Shown here in pieces: positions 1 to 8,269 of a stretch of 33,091 nt of DNA (positions are counted from its first letter, which is position 1; every line of letters starts with the position of its first letter). Source of the DNA: Achromobacter dolens (GTDB taxonomy: Bacteria > Pseudomonadota > Gammaproteobacteria > Burkholderiales > Burkholderiaceae_B); contig NZ_CADIJW010000057.1 of NCBI RefSeq assembly GCF_902859745.1, positions 1 through 33,091 of the forward strand, written 5' to 3'. A program made the translations under genes and the position numbers. Under the pieces are notes generated by a model. The model saw nothing but the letters and a program-made list of their open reading frames with translations. It did not search any database and was not told where the DNA came from.

Positions 1-210
1 CGTGGCCGGTGTGGCCGAGGCCGGCGGCGCGCCCGACGCCGCAGGCGCCGCGGGTTGAGCCGGCGCGGGCGGGGCCTGCACCGCGGAGGCGCGGATCGGG
101 CCGTCGCCGCCGGTGCCGAACATCTGGTGCAGGGTGGCGACCAGTGTGACGGCGGGCACGCCCACCATCAGCGCCACCGCGATGAAGATGCCGTTGCGAT
201 GTTCGATCAT
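1..210 (-). CDS. c-type cytochrome subunit of membrane sugar/polyol dehydrogenase (partial, N-terminus only)
   Basis: Only the first 70 codons are inside the window; the gene runs off the left edge. It starts at an ATG whose first base is 210, overlapping the stop of the upstream flavoprotein gene as ATGA, so the two are translationally coupled. The visible protein has a short charged N-terminus (MIEHRN), one hydrophobic segment (about residues 8-26) and a long Ala/Pro-rich stretch, which fits a signal anchor plus linker. No CxxCH heme motif is reached before the edge. The cytochrome assignment rests on position: in the gluconate/sorbitol/glucose dehydrogenase family the order small subunit, FAD subunit, cytochrome c is standard, and the cytochrome passes electrons to the quinone pool. 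The product name is therefore inference. Confidence 0.6.
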   Translation of the reverse strand, partial: MIEHRNGIFIAVALMVGVPAVTLVATLHQMFGTGGDGPIRASAVQAPPAPAQPAAPAASGAPPASATPAT

Positions 211-1985
211 GATGACACCAACCGTCCCGGCGAACGCAGGTAGTCCGCCTTGATTTTCTCGACGATCCAATAGGCAGTGGCGCCCACCGTGCCCGTGGGG
301 TTGTAGCCCGAGTTCTGGGGAAACAGCGCCGCGCCCGTAACGAAGACATTGGGCACGTCCCAGGACTGGCCGTAGCGGTTGACCACGCTGGTGGCGGGAT
401 CGCTGCCCATGGCCGCGCCGCCGGTCAGGTGGGTCGACTGGTACACGGTGGCCGAGAACGGCCGCTTGCGCGGCCCCGGCTCGGTCTGCGTCACGCCTTT
501 CATGGCGCGGCCGATCTCGTCGCCGCGTTCGGTCAGGAACGCCGACATGCGGATGTCGTTGTCGGGGAAGTCGTAGGTCACGCGCAGCAGCGGCAGGCCC
601 CAGGCGTCCTTGTAGGTGGGGTCCAGGCTGAGGTAGCCGCCGCGCCACGGTTGGGCCGAGCCGGTAATGGTGATGTTGGCGGCGTGGTTGTAGTAGCGCT
701 TGACAGCCTTCTTCCATTCGGCGCCCCAGCCCGGCGTGCCCTTTGGCGTGGGATGAAAGCCGATCGGCGCGCCGCTGACCACCTGGATTTGCAGGTAGCC
801 GCCGCCGACGAAGCCGTGCGGGCCGTGATCGAAGTTGTCGGCGCTGAAGTCGTCCATGGTGACCGCCACGGCGCCGGCGCCCATGAAGGGATTGATGTTC
901 ACGGACTCGTCGAAGAACAGGTTCACGCCGGACGTGGTCTGGTGCGTGTAGTTGCGGCCCACCACGCCCTTGTCGGTCACGGGGTCGTAGGGCTGGCCGA
1001 TGCCGGACAGCAGCAGCAGGCGCACATTGTTGATGCCGAAGGCGCACAGCACCACGATCTCGGCCGGCTGGAAGATCTCGGCGCCGGCCGCGTCCACGTA
1101 GGTCACCCCGCGCGCGCGCTTCTTGTCCGGCGTCAGCTCGACCCGCAGCACATGCGCGCCGGTGCGGATCTCGAAGGTCGGCAACTTCATCGCCACCGGC
1201 AGGATACAGACCTGCGGCGAGGCCTTGGCGAAGTGCTCGCAGCCGAAGTTGGAACAGAAGCCGCAATACACACAGGCGCTCATGTGCAGGCCTTCGCTGT
1301 TCACATAGGGCCGGGTACAGAGCGCGGACGGTTGCACGTAGGGGTGATAGCCGAGCTTGCGCGCGGCCTCGCCGAACAGCGCCGGCGCATACGGCACCTT
1401 CATCGGCGGGTTGGGGTAGGGCCGCGAGCGCCACGGCTCGAACGGGTTGCCGCCTTCCTGCTTCTGGCCCTTGATGTTGCCAGCCTGGCCGGAGGCGCCG
1501 ATCAGGTAGTCGAAGCGGTCGAAGTATGGCTCCAGTTCGTCGTAGGTCAGCGGCCAGTCCTGGCAGGTCAGCTCGGGATCGAAGATTTTGGCGCCGTAGC
1601 GCTCGGTGTAGTGGCTGCGCAGGCGGAAGTCGGTCGGATCGAAACGGTAGTACGCGCCCGACCAGTGGTTGCCGGCGCCGCCCAGGTGGGTGCCGGGGTA
1701 GGCGAACTGCCAGCGGCGCATCGGCAGCGCCTTCTGGTCGGTGTTGTTGCGGAAGGTGAAGGTTTCGGTGGCCGCGTTCTGGTGCAGCTCGTGGCGCCGC
1801 GTGTACTTGAGTTCGTCGTGGACGTAGGGGCCCTGGAAATCGGGCGAGGGCCAGCGCGCCTCGCCGCGTTCCAGCACCACCACGCGCTGGCCGGCCGCGG
1901 CCAGTTCCTTGCCGATGATGGCGCCGGTCCAGCCGCCGCCGACGATCGCCACATCCACCGCGGGGAGCGTCTTAGCCATGGCCAT
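207..1985 (-). CDS. GMC-family FAD dehydrogenase, large subunit (gluconate/sorbitol/glucose dehydrogenase type)
   Basis: This 592-residue flavoprotein has a dinucleotide-binding glycine motif near the N-terminus (VAIVGGGWTG, about residues 12-21) and an FAD-proximal GTHLGGAGNHW stretch (98-108). A Cys-rich segment (CVYCGFCSNFGC, about 238-249) resembles the iron-sulfur ligand region known in FAD glucose and fructose dehydrogenases. The C-terminal GMC active-site region contains HLTGGAAMG and NPTGTVGATAYW. It has no signal peptide of its own, as expected for a subunit carried through the Tat pathway by its partner. It overlaps the small subunit gene by 14 bp and the cytochrome gene by 4 bp. 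Members oxidise a sugar, polyol or sugar acid in the periplasm and feed electrons to the cytochrome. The substrate cannot be read from sequence. Confidence 0.9.
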   Translation of the reverse strand: MAMAKTLPAVDVAIVGGGWTGAIIGKELAAAGQRVVVLERGEARWPSPDFQGPYVHDELKYTRRHELHQNAATETFTFRNNTDQKALPMRRWQFAYPGTHLGGAGNHWSGAYYRFDPTDFRLRSHYTERYGAKIFDPELTCQDWPLTYDELEPYFDRFDYLIGASGQAGNIKGQKQEGGNPFEPWRSRPYPNPPMKVPYAPALFGEAARKLGYHPYVQPSALCTRPYVNSEGLHMSACVYCGFCSNFGCEHFAKASPQVCILPVAMKLPTFEIRTGAHVLRVELTPDKKRARGVTYVDAAGAEIFQPAEIVVLCAFGINNVRLLLLSGIGQPYDPVTDKGVVGRNYTHQTTSGVNLFFDESVNINPFMGAGAVAVTMDDFSADNFDHGPHGFVGGGYLQIQVVSGAPIGFHPTPKGTPGWGAEWKKAVKRYYNHAANITITGSAQPWRGGYLSLDPTYKDAWGLPLLRVTYDFPDNDIRMSAFLTERGDEIGRAMKGVTQTEPGPRKRPFSATVYQSTHLTGGAAMGSDPATSVVNRYGQSWDVPNVFVTGAALFPQNSGYNPTGTVGATAYWIVEKIKADYLRSPGRLVSS

Positions 1986-2709
1986 CTCCCGGTTTCATGG
2001 CGTGGGCGCGCGCATTGGCGATGGATACGGGCCGGCCGGCCCAGATCACGCCGTGGCGCTCGATGTCGTTGGAAAACGAGGCGTAGGCGCCGGGAAAGCC
2101 GACCAGCTTCCAGCCCACCATGTCGATATTGCCGCCATACAGCGGGTCGGAGAAGAATCCCTCGATGGTGGCGTCCAGCAGGGCCTGGAAGAACACGGCC
2201 GACGGCAATGGCGAAAAATCCGGCTTGCCGGCCTGCATGTCGTGCAGCCAGGCGTCCTGGCGCTGGGCGTCCAGTTCGGCGTAGGGCTTGCCATCCTGTT
2301 TGCGGGTGGCGGCGTCCAGCGCCGCCAGGCCGCGCCGGAACATCTCGGCGGGCGTGAACGACAACTGGTAGCCCTGCTCGGGCGTGCCGGCCTCGAACGG
2401 GCCCTGACGGTAGAACTGCTCGCCCGCGCCCCAGGCGCCCGCCAACTGGCCGTCGACGAACTGGGTCACGCCGGCTTCCTTGGCGCCGGGGCCGAGCTCG
2501 TCGGCCGGGATCAGGCGCGCGGCGATGGCGTCCATCGCCAGCGCTTCCTGGGCGTTGAAGAACTTGAGCGTGCGGTTGGGAGGAGCTGCGGCAGGGGCCG
2601 GCGTGGCCTCGGGCGCGGCGGCGGCATGGGGCGCCCAGACGGCGCCGGGCACGCCCACGGCCAGGGCCTTGAGCAGCCCGCGCCGTGCGGAAACAGGTTG
2701 GTCTTTCAT
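1972..2709 (-). CDS. Small (gamma) subunit of membrane FAD dehydrogenase, Tat-exported (gluconate 2-dehydrogenase subunit 3 family)
   Basis: The 245-residue protein starts with a Tat signal (ARRGLLKALAVG at about residues 8-19, then an Ala-rich cleavage region). The mature part matches the gluconate 2-dehydrogenase subunit 3 family: an early FFNAQEALAMDAIAARLIPADELGP-type helix and a C-terminal segment ending FSNDIERHGVIWAGRP. This subunit is known to chaperone and co-export the flavoprotein through Tat. It is the first gene of the leftward operon. The start is supported by a GGAG ribosome site six bases upstream. A promoter lies about 115-140 bp upstream. Confidence 0.88.
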   Translation of the reverse strand: MKDQPVSARRGLLKALAVGVPGAVWAPHAAAAPEATPAPAAAPPNRTLKFFNAQEALAMDAIAARLIPADELGPGAKEAGVTQFVDGQLAGAWGAGEQFYRQGPFEAGTPEQGYQLSFTPAEMFRRGLAALDAATRKQDGKPYAELDAQRQDAWLHDMQAGKPDFSPLPSAVFFQALLDATIEGFFSDPLYGGNIDMVGWKLVGFPGAYASFSNDIERHGVIWAGRPVSIANARAHAMKPGDGHG

Positions 2710-2822
2710 TCATCGCTCCAGCGGCGGAGCCTGCGTCCGGCGAGGCTGGCCCCCGGCGCGCGGTCCGCGAGGCGACAACCTTCGGAGCGTTCGGCTCCCG
2801 AGTGAAAGGGATCCCGCGACAG

Positions 2823-2851
2823 CTTATATGTATGAGCATCGAGTTTGTCAC
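2823..2851 (-). promoter_or_regulatory. Sigma70-type promoter for the FAD-dehydrogenase operon
   Basis: Read on the minus strand, GTGACA (2851-2846) and TATAAG (2828-2823) are separated by exactly 17 bp. Each hexamer matches the -35 and -10 consensus at five of six positions. The predicted start near 2816 gives a leader of about 107 nt before the small-subunit ATG at 2709. This is sequence matching only. Confidence 0.6.
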
Positions 2852-2924
2852 TGATTCGATGACGGCGACACCCTTCCGATGCGGGTCGTCCCGGATTTTT
2901 CTCTCGCTTACATTTCAGCTAATA

Positions 2925-2938
2925 TTCAGGTTCCTGAA
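2925..2938. repeat. Operator-like inverted repeat TTCAGG-TT-CCTGAA
   Basis: A 6+6 bp inverted repeat with a 2-bp centre lies in the divergent region between the dehydrogenase operon and the TerC gene. A TAATAT hexamer at 2920-2925 immediately precedes it and could be a -10 for rightward transcription, although no good -35 is visible. It could be a regulator site for either gene. Confidence 0.3.
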
Positions 2939-3030
2939 AGAATGAGAGCACGGCGGAACACGCGGCCTGCGCTTGCCCGGCAAGCGAGGACGGTTTCGCC
3001 ATCTATGACCGACGACCCGCCTCCTAGTAT

Positions 3031-3053
3031 GGCGCCGCTCACGTGGCGGCGCC
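3031..3053 (+). other. Strong hairpin in the long upstream region of the TerC gene
   Basis: GGCGCCGC (3031-3038) pairs perfectly with GCGGCGCC (3046-3053) around a seven-base loop. It lies about 240 bp before the TerC start. No T tract follows on either strand, so it is not a normal intrinsic terminator. The rest of 2940-3290 shows no gene. I looked for the yybP-ykoY manganese riboswitch known upstream of some TerC genes and did not recognise its conserved core. Confidence 0.35.
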
Positions 3054-3290
3054 CGGTTTCCCCTCCCTGCCGACTTCCGGCGTCCGGCCCCGCACGGCCG
3101 GCTCCGCGCGATCTCGCCGCAGCGCCCACGCCCCGCATAGGCGGCCGCGCGCCGCCGGCCTGTCCGACACCGTCCGCGCCTTGCGCACGCGCGGCACAGC
3201 TCCATTCTGTCCGAGTTCGCCCCTCGCCATGGCCCCGGCGTTGCCGGACCCGCGCGCTCGCCCGCTTCTGAGTCTTCTTGTGGAACGTTG

Positions 3291-4856
3291 ATGATCTTTG
3301 ACTGGATGTCCGACCCGACCGCCTGGCTTGGCCTGGCGACGCTGGTCATTCTTGAAATCGTGCTGGGTATCGATAACCTGGTGTTCATTGCCATCCTGGC
3401 CGACAAGCTGCCGCCGGCGCAGCGCAACCGCGCCCGCATGATCGGCCTGACCCTGGCCATGCTGATGCGCCTGGGCCTGTTGGCCAGCATCGCCTGGGTG
3501 GTGACCCTGACCGCGCCGCTGTTCACCGTGCTGGGCGCCGAGATCTCGGGGCGCGACCTGATCCTGATCCTGGGCGGCCTGTTCCTGCTGTTCAAGGGCA
3601 CGATGGAGCTGCACGAGCGCGTCGAGGGCGGCAGCGGCCATGACAGCGGCCAGAAGGTGCAGCATGCGGTGTTCTGGCAGGTAATCCTGCAGATCGTGGT
3701 GCTGGACGCGGTGTTCTCGCTGGACTCGGTGATCACGGCGGTCGGCATGGTGCAGGACCTGAGCATCATGATGATCGCGGTGGTGGTGGCCATGGCCGTG
3801 ATGATGCTGGCCAGCCGCCCGCTGATGGGCTTCGTGGCGCGTCACCCCACCGTGGTGATCCTGTGCCTGGGCCTGCTGCTGATGATCGGCTTCAGCCTGG
3901 TGGCCGAAGGCCTGGGCTTCCACGTGCCGAAGGGCTACCTGTACGCCGCGATCGGCTTCTCGATCCTGATCGAGCTGTGCAACCAGCTTGCGCGCCGCAA
4001 CCGGGCCAAGGGCGCGCATGCCCTGGGCCGCCGCCAGCGCACCGCGCAGGCCGTGCTGCGGCTGTTGCGCGCCGGCCGCGGCGGCCAGGCGCCGCAACCG
4101 GCCGACGATGTGGTGGCGCTGGTGGACAGCGTCGGCGAGGAACCGGCGTTCGCGCCGGAGGAAAGCTCCATGATCGAACGGGTGCTGGCCATTGGCGCGC
4201 ATGATGTGCGCGCGATCATGGTGGCGCGCGGCGACATGATCTGGCTGGATGTGGCCGACACGCCCGACGCGATCGTGCGCAAGTTCGCCTCGGGCCACTC
4301 GCGCCTGCCGCTGTGCGCCGGCGATCCGGCCAACGTGCTGGGCGTGCTGCACTTCAAGGACCTGCTGCCGCTGCTGCAGAACCCGGGTCCGATCGACCTG
4401 GTCGAGCTGGCGCGCGAGCCGCGCTACGTGATGGAAACCACGCCGGTGCTGAAGGTGCTGGAAGAACTGCGCGCCTCGCGCGACCACATGCTGATCGTGG
4501 TCGACGAGCACGGCGTGTGCGAAGGGCTGGTGACGCCGATGGACGTGCTGACCGCGGTGGCCGGCGAGCTGCCGGAAAATAGCGAGGCGCCGCCCGAAGC
4601 GCTGCAATTGTCGGATGGTTCCTGGCTGCTGGACGGGCGCCTGGCGCTGGCCGAAGCGGCGCGGGTGCTGGAGGCGGCGGAGCTGGCCGAGGGCGCCGAC
4701 GACGCGACGCTGGCGGGCCGGCTGCTGCGTGCGGAAGGGCGGATTCCGGAAACCGGCGACGTGATCGCGTGGCGCGACTGGCGCTTCGAGATCACGCGCC
4801 GCGATGGACTGCGCATTGACCAGATCCATGCGCGCAGGGCGGCCGCGCCGGCCTGA
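3291..4856 (+). CDS. TerC-family membrane protein with CBS pair and CorC/HlyC-type C-terminal domain (YoaE/YegH-like)
   Basis: This 521-residue protein has three parts. The N-terminal TerC domain (about residues 5-240) has seven or so hydrophobic helices and the family's two acidic signatures, [11 protein letters not shown] (about 22-32) and DAVFSLDSV (about 139-147). A CBS pair (about 290-420) and a CorC/HlyC-like transporter-associated domain (about 435-518) follow. The length matches E. coli YoaE/YegH. TerC proteins are linked to manganese efflux or metalation of exported proteins; CBS domains usually sense adenine nucleotides. A TTG at 3288 is in frame, but the adjacent ATG at 3291 is preferred. 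The gene is monocistronic and ends in a terminator. Confidence 0.9.
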   Translation: MIFDWMSDPTAWLGLATLVILEIVLGIDNLVFIAILADKLPPAQRNRARMIGLTLAMLMRLGLLASIAWVVTLTAPLFTVLGAEISGRDLILILGGLFLLFKGTMELHERVEGGSGHDSGQKVQHAVFWQVILQIVVLDAVFSLDSVITAVGMVQDLSIMMIAVVVAMAVMMLASRPLMGFVARHPTVVILCLGLLLMIGFSLVAEGLGFHVPKGYLYAAIGFSILIELCNQLARRNRAKGAHALGRRQRTAQAVLRLLRAGRGGQAPQPADDVVALVDSVGEEPAFAPEESSMIERVLAIGAHDVRAIMVARGDMIWLDVADTPDAIVRKFASGHSRLPLCAGDPANVLGVLHFKDLLPLLQNPGPIDLVELAREPRYVMETTPVLKVLEELRASRDHMLIVVDEHGVCEGLVTPMDVLTAVAGELPENSEAPPEALQLSDGSWLLDGRLALAEAARVLEAAELAEGADDATLAGRLLRAEGRIPETGDVIAWRDWRFEITRRDGLRIDQIHARRAAAPA

Positions 4857-4883
4857 CGACGCACCGCGGTATTTTCAATATGG

Positions 4884-4925
4884 GCGGGAATCCCCGAAAG
4901 GGGCATTCCCGCTTTGTTATTTGCG
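4884..4925 (+). terminator. Intrinsic terminator of the TerC-CBS gene
   Basis: GCGGGAATCCCC (4884-4895) pairs with GGGGCATTCCCGC (4900-4912) around a GAAA tetraloop, with one bulged base. A T-rich run (TTTGTTATTTGCGTTTC) follows. It lies 27 bp after the TerC stop. Confidence 0.85.
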
Positions 4926-5017
4926 TTTCTTATTTTCGCCCCGCGCGCCCTGCGATTTGTTTCAATCGCGCCGTCCGGTAAAACCGATCGCACTATTGGT
5001 TAATTCATTACTACACG

Positions 5018-5254
5018 CCAAAACGGTTGCTCGGCACGCAACAGCAGCTCGGCAGCGACAGCGGTCCCACCGCCGACCGGCTGAATGGCTTCCGGGGCCG
5101 CGACTGGGCGCTGGGTCCGGTCCTCACCTATGACCGCAAGCTGGCCGACAAGCGCTCGCTGTCGCTCGGGTTGCGCTGGGTGCCGACCCTCAGCAGCACC
5201 AACCGCCTGGATAGCAGCAGCACCTTCATGGCATCGGCCACGCTGGTGTTCTGA
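5018..5254 (+). pseudogene. C-terminal remnant of an outer-membrane porin-like protein (phenol MetA-degradation/SphA family)
   Basis: An open frame ending at 5254 encodes about 75 residues that look like the last strands of a beta-barrel. They contain a LGSDSG segment, FRGRDWALGPVLTY, KRSLSLGLRWVP and a final aromatic residue (SATLVF). This matches the C-terminal end of the Phenol_MetA_deg outer-membrane family, whose members are usually about 300 residues with a QLTGDSG-like motif near this point. No start codon with a ribosome site, no signal peptide and no N-terminal two thirds are present. Upstream sequence runs straight into the TerC terminator region. I read it as a 5'-deleted gene remnant; family assignment is from memory of the motif. 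Confidence 0.6.
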
Positions 5255-5322
5255 AACGCGCCAACGCGCCGTGGTCCGGCGTCCGGCCAGGTCGCCGGAC
5301 CGAGTCGTCGGGAGAGCCGTCT

Positions 5323-5472
5323 ATGCGGAGTGTCTCGCGTGTGTTGGGATTGTGGCTGGTCTGCGGCGCCGCCGCAGCGCAGAAGTTCACCGATCCGGAG
5401 GACGGCGCGTTCGACATCAGCAACTACCTGCTGAATCCGCCGCGACGGGCGTGGACATCCAGCGCAATATGA
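5323..5472 (+). pseudogene. N-terminal remnant of an exported protein (BamA/surface-antigen D15-like)
   Basis: An ATG at 5323, eight bases after a GGAG, opens a 49-codon frame. It has a clear signal peptide (VLGLWLVCGAAAAQ) followed by KFTDPEDGAFDISNYLLN. That mature start is typical of a family of BamA/D15-like outer-membrane proteins, which then continue for several hundred residues. Here the likeness stops after LLN and the frame runs antisense into the 3' end of the histidine kinase gene, ending at 5472. The rest of the gene is missing. It sits 68 bp after the remnant ending at 5254, so the two were probably neighbours on the same strand. Confidence 0.55.
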
Positions 5473-6745
5473 AGCGCGCGCCGCCCAACGGGCTTTCGCG
5501 CACTTCGATGGTGCCCTTGTGGCTGGCTGCCACGCGCTTGACGATGGCCAGGCCCAGGCCGGCGCCGCCGGTGCCGCGGTCGCGGCTTTCGTCGAGCCGG
5601 ATGAAGGGTTCGAAAATGCGCTCGCGATCGACAGGCGCGACGCCCGGGCCGTCGTCATCGACGATCAATTCGTAGCCGCCCGTCGGGCAGCTCGTCAGCG
5701 AGATTTCGATGCGCGCCCTGGCGTAGCGCACGGCGTTCTGGACCAGGTTGAGCAGCGCCCGGCTCATGTAGCGCGGATGCAACTGCACATGCGCCGGCAG
5801 GCCGTCGCGCACGTGGCAATGCACGCCGCGCGCGTCGGCCTGGTGCGCCACCTGCGCCAGCGCTTCGCCGAGCCAGTCGCGCACGTCCACGGTTTCCTGC
5901 TTGACGACGTCGTCGGCGGGACGTTCCAGCCGCGCGTACACCAGTAGTTCGTCGACCATGGTTTCGAGCTCGCGGATATCGGCGCGCATATCGTGCAGGA
6001 TCTGCTCGCGCCGCGCCTGGAATTTCTCCTGGCCCAGCATGTCGACCTCGAACGACAGCCGCGCCAGCGGCGTGCGCAATTCATGCGAGACGGCGTTGGT
6101 CAGGCTGCGCTGATTCTCCACCAGCGCCGAAATGCGCTCGGCCATTTGATTGAAGCTCTCGCCGACATGGCGGATGCCGGAGAAATGCGACAGGCGCGCG
6201 CGTACGCCCAGGTCGCCCTGGCCCATGCGCAGGGTGGCGTTGCGCAGCGAATCCAGGTCGCGCCACACCGGGAGCGCCCACAGGAGCAGCAGCACGGCCG
6301 CCAGCACCATGCTCAGCGCCAGCCACGCGCCCCATGTGATCCACTTTTCCAGCGTGGGTTCGCCGGGCAGGCGCATCTCCAGCCATTGCCGCGGTTCGCC
6401 GGGCAGGGGAGCGAGATAGGTGTTGTATTCGTCGCGCATGATGAAGCCGCGCGTGGCCAGATCCTGCTTTTCCTGTTCGGTCGCTTCGATCCGTTCCGGT
6501 GTCACCAGCTTCAATTCCAGGCCATAGTGCGGGCGCAGGGAATCGCGGATGAAGGCGGCGCGTGATTCGGGCTCGATCGGATCGAGTTCTTTATGCAGCG
6601 CGTACATCTGGCCGCGCACGGCCTCGTACGACAGATCGGCGCTGATCGATTCGAGCAGATAACCCAGGCTGCGGTTGACCAATTGCGAGGCGGCAATGTA
6701 GGCGATGGCGGCGACCACGAAAATACGGATCGTGAACTTGAGCAT
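5417..6745 (-). CDS. Sensor histidine kinase, RstB-like, without adjacent response regulator
   Basis: The 442-residue kinase has a transmembrane helix at about residues 5-22, a periplasmic domain (23-137), a second helix (about 138-160), HAMP (160-212), HisKA with phospho-accepting H221 in SHELRTPLARL, and HATPase with N337 (NLVQNAVRYA), DDDGPG (363-368) and GTGGAGLGLA (391-400). All catalytic boxes are intact. Length and motifs resemble E. coli RstB. ATG at 6745 is chosen because AGGA precedes it and the hydrophobic helix follows at once; a longer frame upstream is not coding-like. The last residues after ILRW may be altered by the junction with the neighbouring remnant. No response regulator lies on either side. 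Confidence 0.88.
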   Translation of the reverse strand: MLKFTIRIFVVAAIAYIAASQLVNRSLGYLLESISADLSYEAVRGQMYALHKELDPIEPESRAAFIRDSLRPHYGLELKLVTPERIEATEQEKQDLATRGFIMRDEYNTYLAPLPGEPRQWLEMRLPGEPTLEKWITWGAWLALSMVLAAVLLLLWALPVWRDLDSLRNATLRMGQGDLGVRARLSHFSGIRHVGESFNQMAERISALVENQRSLTNAVSHELRTPLARLSFEVDMLGQEKFQARREQILHDMRADIRELETMVDELLVYARLERPADDVVKQETVDVRDWLGEALAQVAHQADARGVHCHVRDGLPAHVQLHPRYMSRALLNLVQNAVRYARARIEISLTSCPTGGYELIVDDDGPGVAPVDRERIFEPFIRLDESRDRGTGGAGLGLAIVKRVAASHKGTIEVRESPLGGARFILRWMSTPVAADSAGSC

Positions 6746-7000
6746 TCTGGAATTCCTGTGGGCGCGGGCGCCGCACATTTGCCGCTCGACGCGTCTGGCC
6801 ACCGCGGTGGGCCGGCGTATTCTACAGAGCGGATATCGGGCTATCCAACGGATTTTGTATGGAAATTGTGAAGCTTGATGCAGTACTCTGGCGGAACCGT
6901 GCCGCGCGAACGATTGAAACTGCCACGCCGCCCGGCTATAAGCTTGAATCACGCCGCCGCGCGACCGGCCGGCGCCAACCGTTCCAGAGTGTCGAGTCCG

Positions 7001-8260
7001 ATGCCGCCGCAACCCCCTTCCCACGATGAACGCGTCGCCAGTAAAGCGGTGGCCAGCGAGGCCGAGACGGCTGGAGGCGGAACCTGTGCGGAGGTCTTTT
7101 TCGCTTTTCTGCGGCTCGGCCTGACCGCCTTTGGCGGCCCGGTGGCGCACCTGGCCTATTTCCGCGAGGAATTCGTCGATCGCCGCCGTTGGCTCGACGA
7201 TTATGCGTTTTCCGATCTGGTGGCGTTGTGCCAGTTTTTGCCGGGCCCGGCCAGCAGTCAGGTCGGCATGGCGCTGGGCCTGAAACGGGCCGGGTGGACG
7301 GGCATGCTGGCGGCCTGGCTTGCGTTCACGCTGCCGTCCGCGCTGGCAATGATCCTGCTGGGCCTGGGGCTGGCGCGTTTCGGCGGCCTGGCCAGCCTGC
7401 CGCTAGTGCATGGCCTGAAGGTGGCGGCCGTGGCGGTGATCGCGCAGGCGGTGTGGGGCATGGGCCGCTCGCTCTGTCCAGACGCGCCGCGCGCCGGGTT
7501 GGCCATCGTCGCCGCGTTGATCGCCGTCGCGCTACCGACCACCCTGGGGCAGATCGGCGCCATCGTGCTGGGCGCGGCGGCCGGCGCCGTGTTGCTGCAG
7601 GTGCCGCCTCGGCCGCTTCTGGCGAACCGGGCCCAGAGCGTGTCGCGCAGCGCCGGTTATCTCTGCCTGTCGCTGTTCACGCTGTTGCTGGCGGGGTTGT
7701 CGCTATGGGCGTCACTGTCGGACGCGCCGCTGGCGACGCAATTGGCCGGGTTCTATCGCGCGGGCGCGCTGGTGTTCGGCGGCGGGCACGTGGTGCTGCC
7801 GTTGCTGGAGACGGCCGCGGTTGGCGGCGGCATGGTGTCCAGCGCGGATTTCCTGGCGGGCTATGGCGTGGCGCAGGCGCTGCCGGGGCCGCTGTTCACG
7901 TTCGCCGCTTTCCTGGGCGCGGTCTCGTCCGGTCCATTGCCGGGCTGGGCCGGCGGCCTGGCCATGCTGGTGGCAGTGTTCCTGCCCGGCGCGCTGCTGG
8001 TGGCCGCCGCCTTGCCTTTCTGGGAAGGCCTGCGGAGCCGACCGGGCGTGCGCAACATGGTCGCGGGCGTCAACGCGGCCGTGGTGGGCATCCTGCTGGC
8101 GGCGCTGTACGACCCGGTCTGGACCGGCGCGATCCTCACCAAGGCGGATTTCGCGCTGGCGCTTGGCCTGTTCGGCCTGCTGGTGTATGCGCGCTGGTCG
8201 CCGCTATGGGTGGTGCTGGCCGCCGCGGCGGGCGGCTGGGCGCTGGGCTGGCTGGCGTAG
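7001..8260 (+). CDS. chrA: Chromate transporter ChrA, two-domain form
   Basis: This 419-residue membrane protein has two homologous CHR halves. The first shows FLRLGLTAFGGPVAHL and FLPGPASSQVG (about residues 36-100). The second shows FYRAGALVFGGGHVVLPLL and VAQALPGPLFTFAAFLGAV (about 250-305). Long-chain ChrA proteins export chromate across the inner membrane. ATG at 7001 is chosen because the preceding 42 in-frame codons look non-coding; the ribosome site is weak. No ChrB or other chromate gene is adjacent, so induction by chromate cannot be inferred. The 255-bp gap to the divergent kinase must hold both promoters. Confidence 0.92.
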   Translation: MPPQPPSHDERVASKAVASEAETAGGGTCAEVFFAFLRLGLTAFGGPVAHLAYFREEFVDRRRWLDDYAFSDLVALCQFLPGPASSQVGMALGLKRAGWTGMLAAWLAFTLPSALAMILLGLGLARFGGLASLPLVHGLKVAAVAVIAQAVWGMGRSLCPDAPRAGLAIVAALIAVALPTTLGQIGAIVLGAAAGAVLLQVPPRPLLANRAQSVSRSAGYLCLSLFTLLLAGLSLWASLSDAPLATQLAGFYRAGALVFGGGHVVLPLLETAAVGGGMVSSADFLAGYGVAQALPGPLFTFAAFLGAVSSGPLPGWAGGLAMLVAVFLPGALLVAAALPFWEGLRSRPGVRNMVAGVNAAVVGILLAALYDPVWTGAILTKADFALALGLFGLLVYARWSPLWVVLAAAAGGWALGWLA

Positions 8261-8269
8261 CGCCGCCGA

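Noticed and set aside
429-2357. Long open frame (642 codons) on the plus strand opposite the FAD dehydrogenase
   Set aside because: It is a mirror of GC-rich codon use on the opposite strand; the product is low-complexity and the minus-strand genes have clear domains.
3031-3053. Hairpin considered as an intrinsic terminator
   Set aside because: No T tract on either strand and no gene ends nearby.
3039-4829. 596-codon minus-strand frame opposite the TerC gene
   Set aside because: His/Gln-rich shadow frame with no motif; it also runs through the non-coding upstream region.
6746-7150. N-terminal extension of the histidine kinase frame
   Set aside because: The extra 135 codons have no domain, precede the natural first membrane helix, and would overlap the divergent chrA.
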